From CAZCCC01 sp964497245 (lineage in GTDB: Bacteria; Patescibacteriota; Patescibacteriia; Buchananbacterales; UBA6539): a DNA stretch of 46,924 nucleotides. Positions 1-7,893 of this stretch are shown piece by piece; position 1 is the stretch's first letter, and each line of letters starts with the position of its first letter. The notes under the pieces were generated by a model. That model ran no database searches and was not told the DNA's origin. It saw nothing but the letters and a program-made list of their open reading frames with translations. The stretch is from NCBI GenBank assembly GCA_964497245.1, contig CAZCCC010000006.1, positions 1-46,924 on the forward strand, written 5' to 3'. Position numbers and translations under genes: made by a program.

Positions 1-73
1 TTCAAGGCGAAAAGAGGGTTTTATTATTGGTAGGTTTTAATTTTTTGGAAAAAATTATCTTTAATTAAAAAAT

Positions 74-113
74 AAAAAAACGTCCGAACCTGTTTGTCAG
101 GTTTATCGGACGT
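74..113 (-). terminator. Intrinsic terminator, minus strand
   Basis: The arms ACGTCCGA (80-87) and TCGGACGT (106-113) pair perfectly. An inner ACCTG/CAGGT stem (88-92 with 98-102) extends the hairpin. Read on the minus strand it is followed by seven T (the A run at 74-80). Which transcript it ends is unclear: no gene is visible on the minus strand just to its right. Confidence 0.75.
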
Positions 114-375
114 ATTAAATCAATTTGCGAATCAATTCGCATTTATTTTGTTACAATTGCAGCAATTAGGGTTACCTTCCGGGTTTCGCTCTGACGTGAT
201 ATGGTGGAGAGATTATTTAAATTCTAACCCTCTACCACAAATATGCCACAAAAGATCAAAAGAAATACCCAAAGAGAACTAATTGCCCTAAAAAAGCATA
301 GCTATTAAAATTTTATGATATTAAAGAAACTCTAACCTTTTTATAAATGCGGAGCTTTTTATTTATTTATTTTTG

Positions 376-384
376 TGGTATAAT
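376..384 (+). promoter_or_regulatory. Extended -10 promoter of the 7TM/dehydrogenase operon
   Basis: TGG followed directly by the consensus TATAAT (379-384) makes an extended -10 element. No good -35 lies at the expected distance. A start near 391 would give a leader of about 110 nt before the first gene at 500. Confidence 0.5.
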
Positions 385-428
385 CAAAACAAGATAAACC
401 CTATTTTTAGCCTGCCTTAAAATTTTAA

Positions 429-448
429 TTTGCTCAAAATTGAGCAAA
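429..448 (+). repeat. Perfect palindrome in the operon leader
   Basis: TTTGCTCAA (429-437) and TTGAGCAAA (440-448) form a 9-bp inverted repeat with a 2-base loop. It lies between the promoter and the first gene. It could be an operator or a leader hairpin; no T run follows it. Confidence 0.5.
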
Positions 449-499
449 TAGCAAGAAAAGAATTATTCTAAAATATTTAAACTTAAATTTTAACGGTAA

Positions 500-1174
500 A
501 TGGACTGGACAAATCTTGGTTTAATTTTTATTGCCGGATTGAATATTGGCTTGGCATCTTTGGTTTGGTTAAAAAACCCAAAAAATAAGATTAATATTAC
601 CTTTTTTGCCACAGTATTTTTAGTAGCAACATGGACTTTAGGCATGGCATTTTTTAGAGAAGCCAAAACAGAACAACTGGCTTGGCTTGGTACGTGGCTT
701 CAAAATGGCTCTGGCGCAATGTTGGTTATTCCATTTTTTTTGCTTTCAATTTATTTTCCATATCAAAATAAAGTTTTAAAAAAATGGCAAATTTTATTAA
801 TTAGTATTAGTGCAGTCATCATATTGTTAGTAGTGGTAATACCTGGCATTTGGGTTAAAAAAATTATTCTAGATCCACCAAATAATACTTATCAATTAGG
901 TAAATTTGGAATTACTTATTTTAATATTCATTTCTATTTTTACGTTATTTTAGCTTTTTATATTTTTTTTCAAAAATACAAAACCAGTCAGGGTTTTATT
1001 AAAAAACAACTCTTCTATTTAATGGCAGCAGCAGCTATTATTGCAATCTTCGGTTCAATTTTTGCCGCCTTAATGCCATTGATTTTCAACAAACTGGGAC
1101 CATACTGGCTAGGTCCTTACTTCTCTTTGCCAATGATTTTAATTTTCATTTATTTTATGTATAAAAATAATTAA
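500..1174 (+). CDS. Seven-TM sensor module without a kinase domain (A)
   Basis: A 224-residue integral membrane protein with seven hydrophobic segments (about residues 5-24, 33-53, 64-86, 98-119, 137-157, 172-197 and 202-221). The Asn-Pro-Lys turn after the first segment and the Trp-rich second segment match the N-terminal 7TM region of CPR histidine kinases (PF16927-like), including the one at 3824-6076 in this operon. It ends where a kinase would continue past its seventh segment. No catalytic domain or soluble tail is present. It is probably a membrane receptor or ligand-binding subunit; the ligand is unknown. It is first in a tight plus-strand run, 22 nt before module B. Its composition is T-rich and more AT-rich by eye than genes after 4500. 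Confidence 0.7.
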   Translation: MDWTNLGLIFIAGLNIGLASLVWLKNPKNKINITFFATVFLVATWTLGMAFFREAKTEQLAWLGTWLQNGSGAMLVIPFFLLSIYFPYQNKVLKKWQILLISISAVIILLVVVIPGIWVKKIILDPPNNTYQLGKFGITYFNIHFYFYVILAFYIFFQKYKTSQGFIKKQLFYLMAAAAIIAIFGSIFAALMPLIFNKLGPYWLGPYFSLPMILIFIYFMYKNN

Positions 1175-1196
1175 TTTTTTGGAAACTTAGTTACTT

Positions 1197-1886
1197 ATGT
1201 TAAATTATCTAATTATCATAACCACATCCTTAATGACATTTTTGGCTTTTAATTTGGGAGTTTTTAGTCTATGGAGAAACCCTAAAGCCAGAGTGGTTCA
1301 ATTGTGGTTTCTAACCAGTATGGCAGTAACTGTTTGGGGAATTGGGTATTTGCTGGCTATAAATGCTCAAAGTGATGCTGAATCATTTTTTTATCTTCGA
1401 CGCTTGGTTTATGTCGGCGCTTCTTTAATACCAATTTTTTCTTTTCATTTTATTGCTGCTTTTTTATTTAAACACATAAAATATAAATCTTTAATATTTT
1501 TTGGGTATATTTTAGGATTAATTTTTCTAATTTTAATTAATTTCACCAATTTTATTATCAAAGGTGTTCAATATTTGGAAAATTTTGGACGTTATGAAGA
1601 AGTAGCTAATTTTGGTTTTAAGCTATTTTTAATTTATTTTTTATTTTTTGCGTTTTTTGGATTTTATCTTTTACTTATAGGATATAAGGAAAATGATGGT
1701 ATTAGAAAAAGACAAATTTTTTATTTTATTTTAGCCCATACCTTTGGCTTTCTCGGCGGGATTTCAAATTTTATTACTGATTTAAACGGTATTTACCCTT
1801 ATGGCCAAATGATTGTTTGGTTATACCCGATATTTGTGACTTATGGTATTTTTATTAATGAAATTAAAATTAAGATAAAGTTTTAA
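1197..1886 (+). CDS. Seven-TM sensor module without a kinase domain (B)
   Basis: A 229-residue protein with seven hydrophobic segments and the same pattern as module A and the N-terminus of the kinase at 3824: an Arg-Asn-Pro-Lys turn after segment 1, a Trp-Gly-Ile-Gly motif in segment 2 and a Phe-Tyr-Leu-Arg-Arg stretch before segment 3. It ends at YGIFINEIKIKIKF, aligned with YAIVRYRLMDIR of the full kinase, so it stops at the module/kinase junction. Only 7 nt separate it from the dehydrogenase gene, which suggests translational coupling. I infer a stand-alone sensory or scaffold protein; alternatively it is a remnant of a kinase that lost its cytoplasmic part. Nothing in it suggests a transporter. 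Confidence 0.7.
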   Translation: MLNYLIIITTSLMTFLAFNLGVFSLWRNPKARVVQLWFLTSMAVTVWGIGYLLAINAQSDAESFFYLRRLVYVGASLIPIFSFHFIAAFLFKHIKYKSLIFFGYILGLIFLILINFTNFIIKGVQYLENFGRYEEVANFGFKLFLIYFLFFAFFGFYLLLIGYKENDGIRKRQIFYFILAHTFGFLGGISNFITDLNGIYPYGQMIVWLYPIFVTYGIFINEIKIKIKF

Positions 1887-1893
1887 TTATAAA

Positions 1894-3030
1894 ATGAGAT
1901 TCAAATTATTCATTATATCTACTTTGTCGCTGCTACTACCTGTATTTAAAAAATATACTTTTGCTTTTTTAGTTCATCCTCGTGATATCAAAGATATAGA
2001 TAGTTATATTCCTTTATCACGTTTTATCCCTTACTGGTTCAAAGAAAAGATTAGCTACTATTTATGGCCAGTAGCAGTTTCCGAAATCACCGGATTGAAA
2101 AATAAAGCTGGGAAAGACATTGTTGGTTGTATAATTGCTTGCCCAATGACAGCAGGCCAGTTAATGAATCATAGAGATAGAGCGAGATCTAAAATTATCA
2201 AAGCGGCCAAATTGGCAAAGTCTTTGGGGGTAAATATGGTGGGACTTGGTGCTTTATTATCATCTTTAAGTAGAGGGGGTTTAGATATTACTGAAAAAGT
2301 AAAATCAGTTGGTGTTACTACTGGTCATGGCTTGACAGTTTATATTGTAACCCAGCATGTTTTAAAAGCGGTAAAAGTTTTGGATATTGATCTTTCCAAA
2401 TGTGTTATTGCAGTAGTCGGTGCAGCTGGATCAATTGGTTCTGGCTCAATTAAAATTCTGATAAAAAATAACTTTAAGGAAGTTATTTTATTTGATGTTG
2501 AAAGAAAAAACGATGAATTAATGGAATTAAAAATAAAATTACTTTCAATTAACAGTAAAAATAACATTACTAGTTCTAATCAGATGAATGATTTAAAGCG
2601 AGCAGATATTATAATAACAGCTACAAATGCGCCAGATACATTGGTTCGTTCCAGACATTTGAAACCAGGAGTAGTAATTATTGATGATGCCCAGCCAACT
2701 GATATTGATGAAGAAATTTTTAAATCACGTGACGATGTACTTGTGTTGGAAGGAGGCGTCGTTAATACACCCAATATAGATTGCCATTATAATTTAGGGC
2801 TTAAACAAAAAGGCGACATATTTAGTTGTTTAGGAGAGGTTCTGGTGCTGGCCTATTTAGGATATCAAAATAATTATAATGTTGGAAAACTTGATCAAAA
2901 TAAGATAGAATTAATTAAAGAGACAGCATCAAAATTAAACTTTCTTCCGGGCGAATTTCAAAATTATTATAAATTATATTCCCAAGAGGATATTATAAAA
3001 ATTAAAAATATTATTAAAAATGAAAAATAA
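1894..3030 (+). CDS. Acyl-ACP-reductase-like NAD(P)-dependent dehydrogenase
   Basis: A 378-residue soluble-looking protein. A Rossmann dinucleotide site GAAGSIGSG lies at residues 176-184. The surrounding layout matches, from memory, the cyanobacterial fatty aldehyde-forming acyl-ACP reductase (AAR): an N-terminal FLVHPRDIKDI stretch, a TTGHGLTVYIVTQ segment like the TTGNTHTAYI of AAR, a VLEGGVV strand and a FSCLGE motif. Cys312 in FSCLGE aligns with the catalytic acyl-thioester cysteine of AAR. The first 20 residues are hydrophobic and could contact the membrane. A shikimate-dehydrogenase-like relative is the main alternative. The substrate is unknown; no fatty-acid synthesis genes are visible here. 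It overlaps nadE by 11 nt, linking it to NAD supply. Confidence 0.6.
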   Translation: MRFKLFIISTLSLLLPVFKKYTFAFLVHPRDIKDIDSYIPLSRFIPYWFKEKISYYLWPVAVSEITGLKNKAGKDIVGCIIACPMTAGQLMNHRDRARSKIIKAAKLAKSLGVNMVGLGALLSSLSRGGLDITEKVKSVGVTTGHGLTVYIVTQHVLKAVKVLDIDLSKCVIAVVGAAGSIGSGSIKILIKNNFKEVILFDVERKNDELMELKIKLLSINSKNNITSSNQMNDLKRADIIITATNAPDTLVRSRHLKPGVVIIDDAQPTDIDEEIFKSRDDVLVLEGGVVNTPNIDCHYNLGLKQKGDIFSCLGEVLVLAYLGYQNNYNVGKLDQNKIELIKETASKLNFLPGEFQNYYKLYSQEDIIKIKNIIKNEK

Positions 3031-3820
3031 ATTAAATTTAGTTGAACAAAAAATGGCTATTAATTGTAGTAAGGAATTTGGGAGGATAAAAAAATTTTTA
3101 GGTAATCAGCTGCATAAAGCTAATCTTAAAAAAGCCATAGTGGCTATTTCCGGAGGAGTAGATTCTTCGGTTGCAGCGGCTATTTGCTGTAGAGTGCTTG
3201 GGGTACAGAATGTTATAGTATTAAAATTGCCATACAAAGGAATTAGTTCTAGTGGAAGTGAGGAAGATGCCGATAAATTAATTAATTTTTTAAAATTACC
3301 AAAAAAAAATATTCTAAATTTTGATATTAATAGTGTGGTTAATAATTACAAGAAACAACTAAGGCCAAGCCCATTAAGACTAGGTAATATAATGGCGCGT
3401 GCACGAATGATTTATGTTTATGACACAGCAAAGAAATATAAAGGATTAGTTATGGGTACATGTAATAGAAGTGAACTCTTGCTTGGTTATGAAACTAGAT
3501 ATGGTGATGGTGCCTGTGATATAAATTTTTTAGCAAGTTTATACAAAAATCAAATTTATCAATTAGCCCAATTTTATAAACTCCCTAAAAGTATTCTTGA
3601 AAAAGAGCCCAGTGCTGAATTATGGCCAGGCCAAACCGATCAGGGAGAACTCGGTTTTACATACACATGGGTTGACCCCTTGCTATATTTGATGTTTGAT
3701 AAAAAATTATCAAGAAATAAATTATTTAAAGTCTATGGATATAAAAAAACAGATATTCAAAAAATTGTAGACATGGTAGAGAATAATAAATTTAAACAAT
3801 TACTTCCTCCAACTTGCTAA
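3020..3820 (+). CDS. nadE: NH3-dependent NAD+ synthetase
   Basis: Makes NAD+ from nicotinic acid adenine dinucleotide, ATP and ammonia in the cytoplasm. The N-type ATP pyrophosphatase P-loop SGGVDSS is at residues 44-50. The family's GNIMARARM, GTCNRSELLLGY and GDGACDINF stretches and the ELWPGQTDQGELGF loop are all present. At 266 residues it matches the short, ammonia-dependent class; there is no glutaminase domain. The ATG at 3020 overlaps the preceding gene by 11 nt; a second ATG at 3053 is possible. The stop is 3 nt before the histidine kinase. Placement directly after an NAD(P)-binding dehydrogenase suggests cofactor supply for that enzyme, but this is inference. Confidence 0.9.
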   Translation: MKNKLNLVEQKMAINCSKEFGRIKKFLGNQLHKANLKKAIVAISGGVDSSVAAAICCRVLGVQNVIVLKLPYKGISSSGSEEDADKLINFLKLPKKNILNFDINSVVNNYKKQLRPSPLRLGNIMARARMIYVYDTAKKYKGLVMGTCNRSELLLGYETRYGDGACDINFLASLYKNQIYQLAQFYKLPKSILEKEPSAELWPGQTDQGELGFTYTWVDPLLYLMFDKKLSRNKLFKVYGYKKTDIQKIVDMVENNKFKQLLPPTC

Positions 3821-3823
3821 AAT

Positions 3824-6076
3824 ATGGTTTTTGATATTCAAAATATTCTAATTTTGATTGCTATTATAGCTAATTCTATCATTGGAATTTTTGTATTATT
3901 TAGAAATTATAAGAACAAGATCAATTTAACTTTTTTTCTTATTCCATTAAGTATGATTCTTTGGTCAATAGGAATGATTGGATATAGGTCTGTTACTACT
4001 GTTGAATCCTCAATTTTTTGGGCGAGATTATTATACTTTTTCCCCTCAGCAATTCCATTAGTCTATGTCTTATTTTGTCTTTTCTTTGTAAAAATTAAAA
4101 TTCATCGTATTTTTTATTTTTTACTTTCCATTCCATATATATTTATTGCTGTGTCATGTTTAATTCCAGATTTAGTTATTATAAATATTATATTGCGGAT
4201 TGGCGAAGAAAAAATAATTGTATTTGGTAATTTTTACTATTACTTTTATATTGCTTATTTTGTTTTATATAGTACAATTGGTTATGTTTTGTTAATCTGG
4301 AATTATTTAAAGTCATCTGGAGTAAGAAGAGCACAGATAAAATTTGTCTTCTACGGTACATTTCTTTCAGGCACTTTGGGATTATGTACAAATTTATTTC
4401 TGCCAACGTTTGGCTATTTTAAATTTAACTGGTTAGCTCAAGTGTTTTTTATAATCTATGTTTGTTCCATTGCTTATGCTATTGTGCGTTACCGTTTAAT
4501 GGACATTCGTTTAGTTATTGCCAGAACCATTGCTTTTGGTTTGATTGTTGGAGTTCTCACCATTATTTATGCCAGTTTTTCCGCCATCATTGCCACGTCC
4601 TTTGAAACTTTAGTAGGGGTTACTTCAAATATAATTGTTGGCATTGTTGTGGCAGTTTTGGTTGTTGCCGGTTATGGACCTCTGAGAAAATTAATAGAGC
4701 GGGCTACCAATGGTTTCCTTTACAAAAAAACCTATAACCCTGACCAATTACTTTCACAAATTTCTGATGTAACGGCTTCAATACTTGATATCCAGCATCT
4801 TCTGGCCTTAATTTGCACCACATTAAATGAGGCCTTTCATACCCAAAAACTCGGCATTGCCCTACTTAACAAAAAAAATAAATTAATAGTTGTCCATAAG
4901 CAAAATTTCTCCGATGGAGCGGCGGAAAGCTTGGTTGGTTTTCCCGGAGCTGTTGAGGCATTATATAAAGAACTAAAAATTCTGGGTGGCATTTTAGTGA
5001 TTGATGAAATGAAAACCCGCTTTGATAATGGCGAATTCAAGCCGGCTAATCCGGAATTATTAGCAAAGATTTATGAGCAGGATATCGCCTTGATTTTGCC
5101 TTTGCATATAAAAGAACAACTAATCGGCATTATTGCTTTGGGTAATAAAAAATCCGGCGACCCTTACAATCATCAAGATTTAAGGACATTAAAAATTATT
5201 ACCGGGCAGGCAGCAATTGCCATTGAAAACGCCAGACTTTATGATGAACTAAAAGATTTCAATGTCCGACTGGAAGCGGAAGTCAAAAAGAAAACCGTTG
5301 AATTGCGTAAAGCCAACGCCGAACTTAAACAGCTGGACGAAGCCAAATCCGAATTCATTTCAATCGCCTCCCACCAGCTACGCACACCCCTCACAGCAAT
5401 TAAAGGTTTTGGCTCTATGCTTTTGGAAGGCTCTTTCGGACAACTTGGACTGGAAATTAAAAATCCGATTGAAAAAATCTATCTTTCAAATGAAAGGTTG
5501 ATTAAACTGGTTGAAAATCTGCTTGATATTTCCCGAATTGAATCGGGCAAACAGGATTTTGACTGGGAAAAAATCCGTCTGGAAGATTTGGCCGGAGCTG
5601 TTGTTGACAATCTAAAAAAAATTGCCGAAGACAAAGGTTTGAAATTATCTTTTTGTAAACCGAAAAAACCAACTCCAACAGTAATTGCCGACAACGGAAA
5701 AATTTATGAAGTAATGATGAATTTTGTTGACAATGCCATTAAATATACCAAGGAAGGAAAAATTAATGTTTTTGTCAATTCTGACAAGCTAGGAATTGTC
5801 ACCTTTTCGGTCAAAGACACGGGCAAAGGATTGACTCCGGAAGTTCAATCAGTATTGTTTAAAAAGTTTTCCCGCGGAAAAGAAAGTTTCCGTTACCATA
5901 CTGAGGGGTTGGGACTTGGGCTTTATGTGGCCAAATCTATAATTGATGCTCACCGTGGCAAAATTTGGGCGGAAAGCGACGGTGAAGAAAAAGGCTCAAA
6001 ATTCTGCTTTTCTCTTTCATCCAAGGAATCGCCTGATAAATACTGGCAAACAAAAAAAGTAAAAAAAACCAAATAA
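3824..6076 (+). CDS. Membrane sensor histidine kinase (7TM-2TM-GAF-HisKA-HATPase)
   Basis: A 750-residue hybrid sensor. The 7TM region covers about residues 1-222, ending at YAIVRYRLMDIR. Two more TM segments follow (about 230-290), then a GAF domain (about 310-475), a short coiled linker, the HisKA dimerisation domain with phospho-acceptor His517 in IASHQLRTPL, and an HATPase_c domain with N-box Asn637, G1 box VKDTGKGL and G2 box GLGLGLYVAKSI. All catalytic boxes look intact. No response regulator follows directly; the lone receiver at 10618 is a candidate partner. Base composition changes near 4490, at the 7TM/linker boundary: strongly T-rich before, more balanced after. Confidence 0.9.
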   Translation: MVFDIQNILILIAIIANSIIGIFVLFRNYKNKINLTFFLIPLSMILWSIGMIGYRSVTTVESSIFWARLLYFFPSAIPLVYVLFCLFFVKIKIHRIFYFLLSIPYIFIAVSCLIPDLVIINIILRIGEEKIIVFGNFYYYFYIAYFVLYSTIGYVLLIWNYLKSSGVRRAQIKFVFYGTFLSGTLGLCTNLFLPTFGYFKFNWLAQVFFIIYVCSIAYAIVRYRLMDIRLVIARTIAFGLIVGVLTIIYASFSAIIATSFETLVGVTSNIIVGIVVAVLVVAGYGPLRKLIERATNGFLYKKTYNPDQLLSQISDVTASILDIQHLLALICTTLNEAFHTQKLGIALLNKKNKLIVVHKQNFSDGAAESLVGFPGAVEALYKELKILGGILVIDEMKTRFDNGEFKPANPELLAKIYEQDIALILPLHIKEQLIGIIALGNKKSGDPYNHQDLRTLKIITGQAAIAIENARLYDELKDFNVRLEAEVKKKTVELRKANAELKQLDEAKSEFISIASHQLRTPLTAIKGFGSMLLEGSFGQLGLEIKNPIEKIYLSNERLIKLVENLLDISRIESGKQDFDWEKIRLEDLAGAVVDNLKKIAEDKGLKLSFCKPKKPTPTVIADNGKIYEVMMNFVDNAIKYTKEGKINVFVNSDKLGIVTFSVKDTGKGLTPEVQSVLFKKFSRGKESFRYHTEGLGLGLYVAKSIIDAHRGKIWAESDGEEKGSKFCFSLSSKESPDKYWQTKKVKKTK

Positions 6077-6124
6077 ATTTTTATAACCTTTAATTTTTCA
6101 ACTTTTAAAATATAACCACAATAT

Positions 6125-7714
6125 TTGATGAATAAATATTTCTACTCATTTTTTTTATTGATATTCTGCTTAAACTCCGCTTTAGGCATTTTTTTGCCCG
6201 CTGATTCGGCATTGGCTTCTTTTGAATTAATAAAATCAAACCAATTTGACACTATTTATTATATTGACGGCTACGGTAACCGCCACCCTTTTCCTAATAA
6301 GATAACCTATCAAAGCTGGTATGACAATGATTTTTCCAAAGTAATGACAGTTTCCAATGAATTTTTGCAAAATTATCCTTTGGGGAAAAATATCACCATT
6401 CGTCCTGGTAAACATCTGGTTAAAATCAGAACCAGCCCCAAAGTTTATGCCGTAGAACAGGGCGGAATATTGCGGGAAATTCCAAACGAAATAGTCGCCG
6501 AACTCCTTTATGGAATAAATTGGCGCAAAAAAGTTATTGATATTCCTGAAGTTTTTTTCGGTGATTATGAAATAGGAAACCTAATCAGAGATGAACGTGA
6601 TATTCCAAACAGCATTCTTTATAAAATTAAAAATAATGATCCCTACTACTATAAAAATAACGGCATTGTCCGCCAATTCGCCTCTTTAAAAGATCTGCAG
6701 GCCAACAATTTTAATGTTGATGATGCCGTTGAAGCTGAACACAACTACCATCGGCGCGAAAGACCGATAACCGGCCGCGATAAAAATATTTTTAATCCGG
6801 TTGCCTTGCCAATAAAAGACAGGCGAGACTGCGAAAACAAAAACTTAAAAGCGGCTGTTATTTTTCTAACTGATAAAGAATATTTATCCCAAGAAGCCGA
6901 AAAGGTTGAAAAAATAAAAAGACAAATTCCAAAACGCTACAACTGGGTGACTTGGGAAATTTCAAAAATCAATCTTGATTATCCAACTGTTATAATGTCT
7001 GATGACGGATATCTTTTAGAAAAAAACCAAGATGCAACAATTGATATAAAAAATGAAGTGATTAATACATTTTATGATGACAATCCAGATATTTTTGACT
7101 TTATAATAATTTGGACTAATTTCAACACTCCTCCGGAAAAATCAGGTGAAATTGCAAGATTTGTCCAAACCAGCAATAAATGGGAGGGTATTAATCGTTT
7201 TAATTTTGATTGGACTTATCTTTACGGCGGAACCGGAAAATTAAAAGGGATAGTAATAATGGGAAATATAAATAAATATAATGTGGAAAATGAAAAAGGA
7301 ATGAATGAAGCACTCAACTATGTAATGCATGAAATTCTGCATAACTGGTCCGCCTATGTAAATTTTGTTGATGAAAACGGAAACATAAGCAATCAGCTCC
7401 TTCGTCCAAAAGACTATAAGCATTGGAGTTATTATGCCGGATTTATCTCCCCTCTTGGCGGCTCCGGCTGGATTGATAATAATGATGGAACTTTTACCAA
7501 CGGCCTTGCAAAATTAAACGATTCGGGGCTTCGTCAATACAGCCAGCTTGATTTGTATTTAATGGGACTGCTGCCAAAACAATTTGTTGATCCGATAATG
7601 ATAATTGAACCCGAAATTGAAGGTACGGTTGGAAACAGAATTTTTGCTGAAAAAAAATATATTACTATAGACCAAATAATTGCCGCCAATGGCGAAGTCC
7701 AATGCAATTATTAA
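6125..7714 (+). CDS. Secreted HExxH metallopeptidase-like protein with surface modules
   Basis: 529 residues starting with a signal peptide (hydrophobic to about residue 30). Residues about 33-210 carry repeated modules of the form Tyr-x-Ile-x-x-Gly, Pro-Phe or Ile-Pro, then Phe/Trp and Tyr-Pro, the same type as at the C-terminus of the 44275-46518 protein. The second half contains a zinc-binding HEILH motif (His402, Glu403, His406) in MHEILHNWSAYV, followed by SQLDLYLMGLLP, which suggests a metallopeptidase fold. The third ligand is not certain. It is probably exported and anchored or released at the cell surface. It lies 48 nt after the kinase and may be in its operon, though its composition is less T-rich. 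The substrate is unknown. Confidence 0.65.
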   Translation: MMNKYFYSFFLLIFCLNSALGIFLPADSALASFELIKSNQFDTIYYIDGYGNRHPFPNKITYQSWYDNDFSKVMTVSNEFLQNYPLGKNITIRPGKHLVKIRTSPKVYAVEQGGILREIPNEIVAELLYGINWRKKVIDIPEVFFGDYEIGNLIRDERDIPNSILYKIKNNDPYYYKNNGIVRQFASLKDLQANNFNVDDAVEAEHNYHRRERPITGRDKNIFNPVALPIKDRRDCENKNLKAAVIFLTDKEYLSQEAEKVEKIKRQIPKRYNWVTWEISKINLDYPTVIMSDDGYLLEKNQDATIDIKNEVINTFYDDNPDIFDFIIIWTNFNTPPEKSGEIARFVQTSNKWEGINRFNFDWTYLYGGTGKLKGIVIMGNINKYNVENEKGMNEALNYVMHEILHNWSAYVNFVDENGNISNQLLRPKDYKHWSYYAGFISPLGGSGWIDNNDGTFTNGLAKLNDSGLRQYSQLDLYLMGLLPKQFVDPIMIIEPEIEGTVGNRIFAEKKYITIDQIIAANGEVQCNY

Positions 7715-7800
7715 CTACCAAACAACCAAAAGATTTAAAATTAACTACTAACTACTTGTTTAAATATTAACATCCTAAAATAATTTTTTATTTAAGAAAA

Positions 7801-7829
7801 TTGACATTTTAAATTAAATATGATATACT
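7801..7829 (+). promoter_or_regulatory. Sigma70-type promoter of the L,D-transpeptidase gene
   Basis: A perfect -35 TTGACA (7801-7806), a 17-bp spacer and -10 TATACT (7824-7829). Start expected near 7836, giving a leader of about 58 nt that contains a terminator-like hairpin. Confidence 0.85.
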
Positions 7830-7842
7830 TATATTAGATGCG

Positions 7843-7864
7843 GGTAGAAATTTCTACCTTTTTT
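7843..7864 (+). promoter_or_regulatory. Terminator-like hairpin in the transcript leader
   Basis: GGTAGAAATTTCTACC (7843-7858) is a perfect palindrome followed by six T (7859-7864). It would form within about 30 nt of the predicted transcript start and 29 nt before the ATG. It could attenuate transcription or protect the 5' end. A similar element lies at 11520-11541. Confidence 0.6.
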
Positions 7865-7893
7865 ATATTAATTTTTTAGAGATTGGGGTTTAA

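Larger units (their letters stand above)
1..499. other. Left-edge intergenic stretch
   Basis: No convincing gene is seen. A 62-residue frame at 94-282 runs through a hairpin and has an unlikely composition, so I do not call it. The stretch holds a minus-strand terminator (74-113), an extended -10 promoter (376-384) and a perfect palindrome (429-448). The minus-strand terminator implies that some transcript arrives from the right on the minus strand, but I recognise no RNA gene between 114 and about 350. Confidence 0.5.

Noticed and set aside
94..282. 62-residue plus-strand frame at the left edge
   Set aside because: It begins inside a minus-strand terminator hairpin, has no ribosome-binding site, and its WWRDYLNSNPLP-type sequence resembles commonly mis-annotated spurious proteins.
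114..350. Possible SRP, RNase P or 6S RNA on the minus strand before the 74-113 terminator
   Set aside because: A CCCGGAAGG stretch recalls the SRP apical loop, but the flanking stem and the symmetric loop do not match, and the RNase P and 6S cores are absent.
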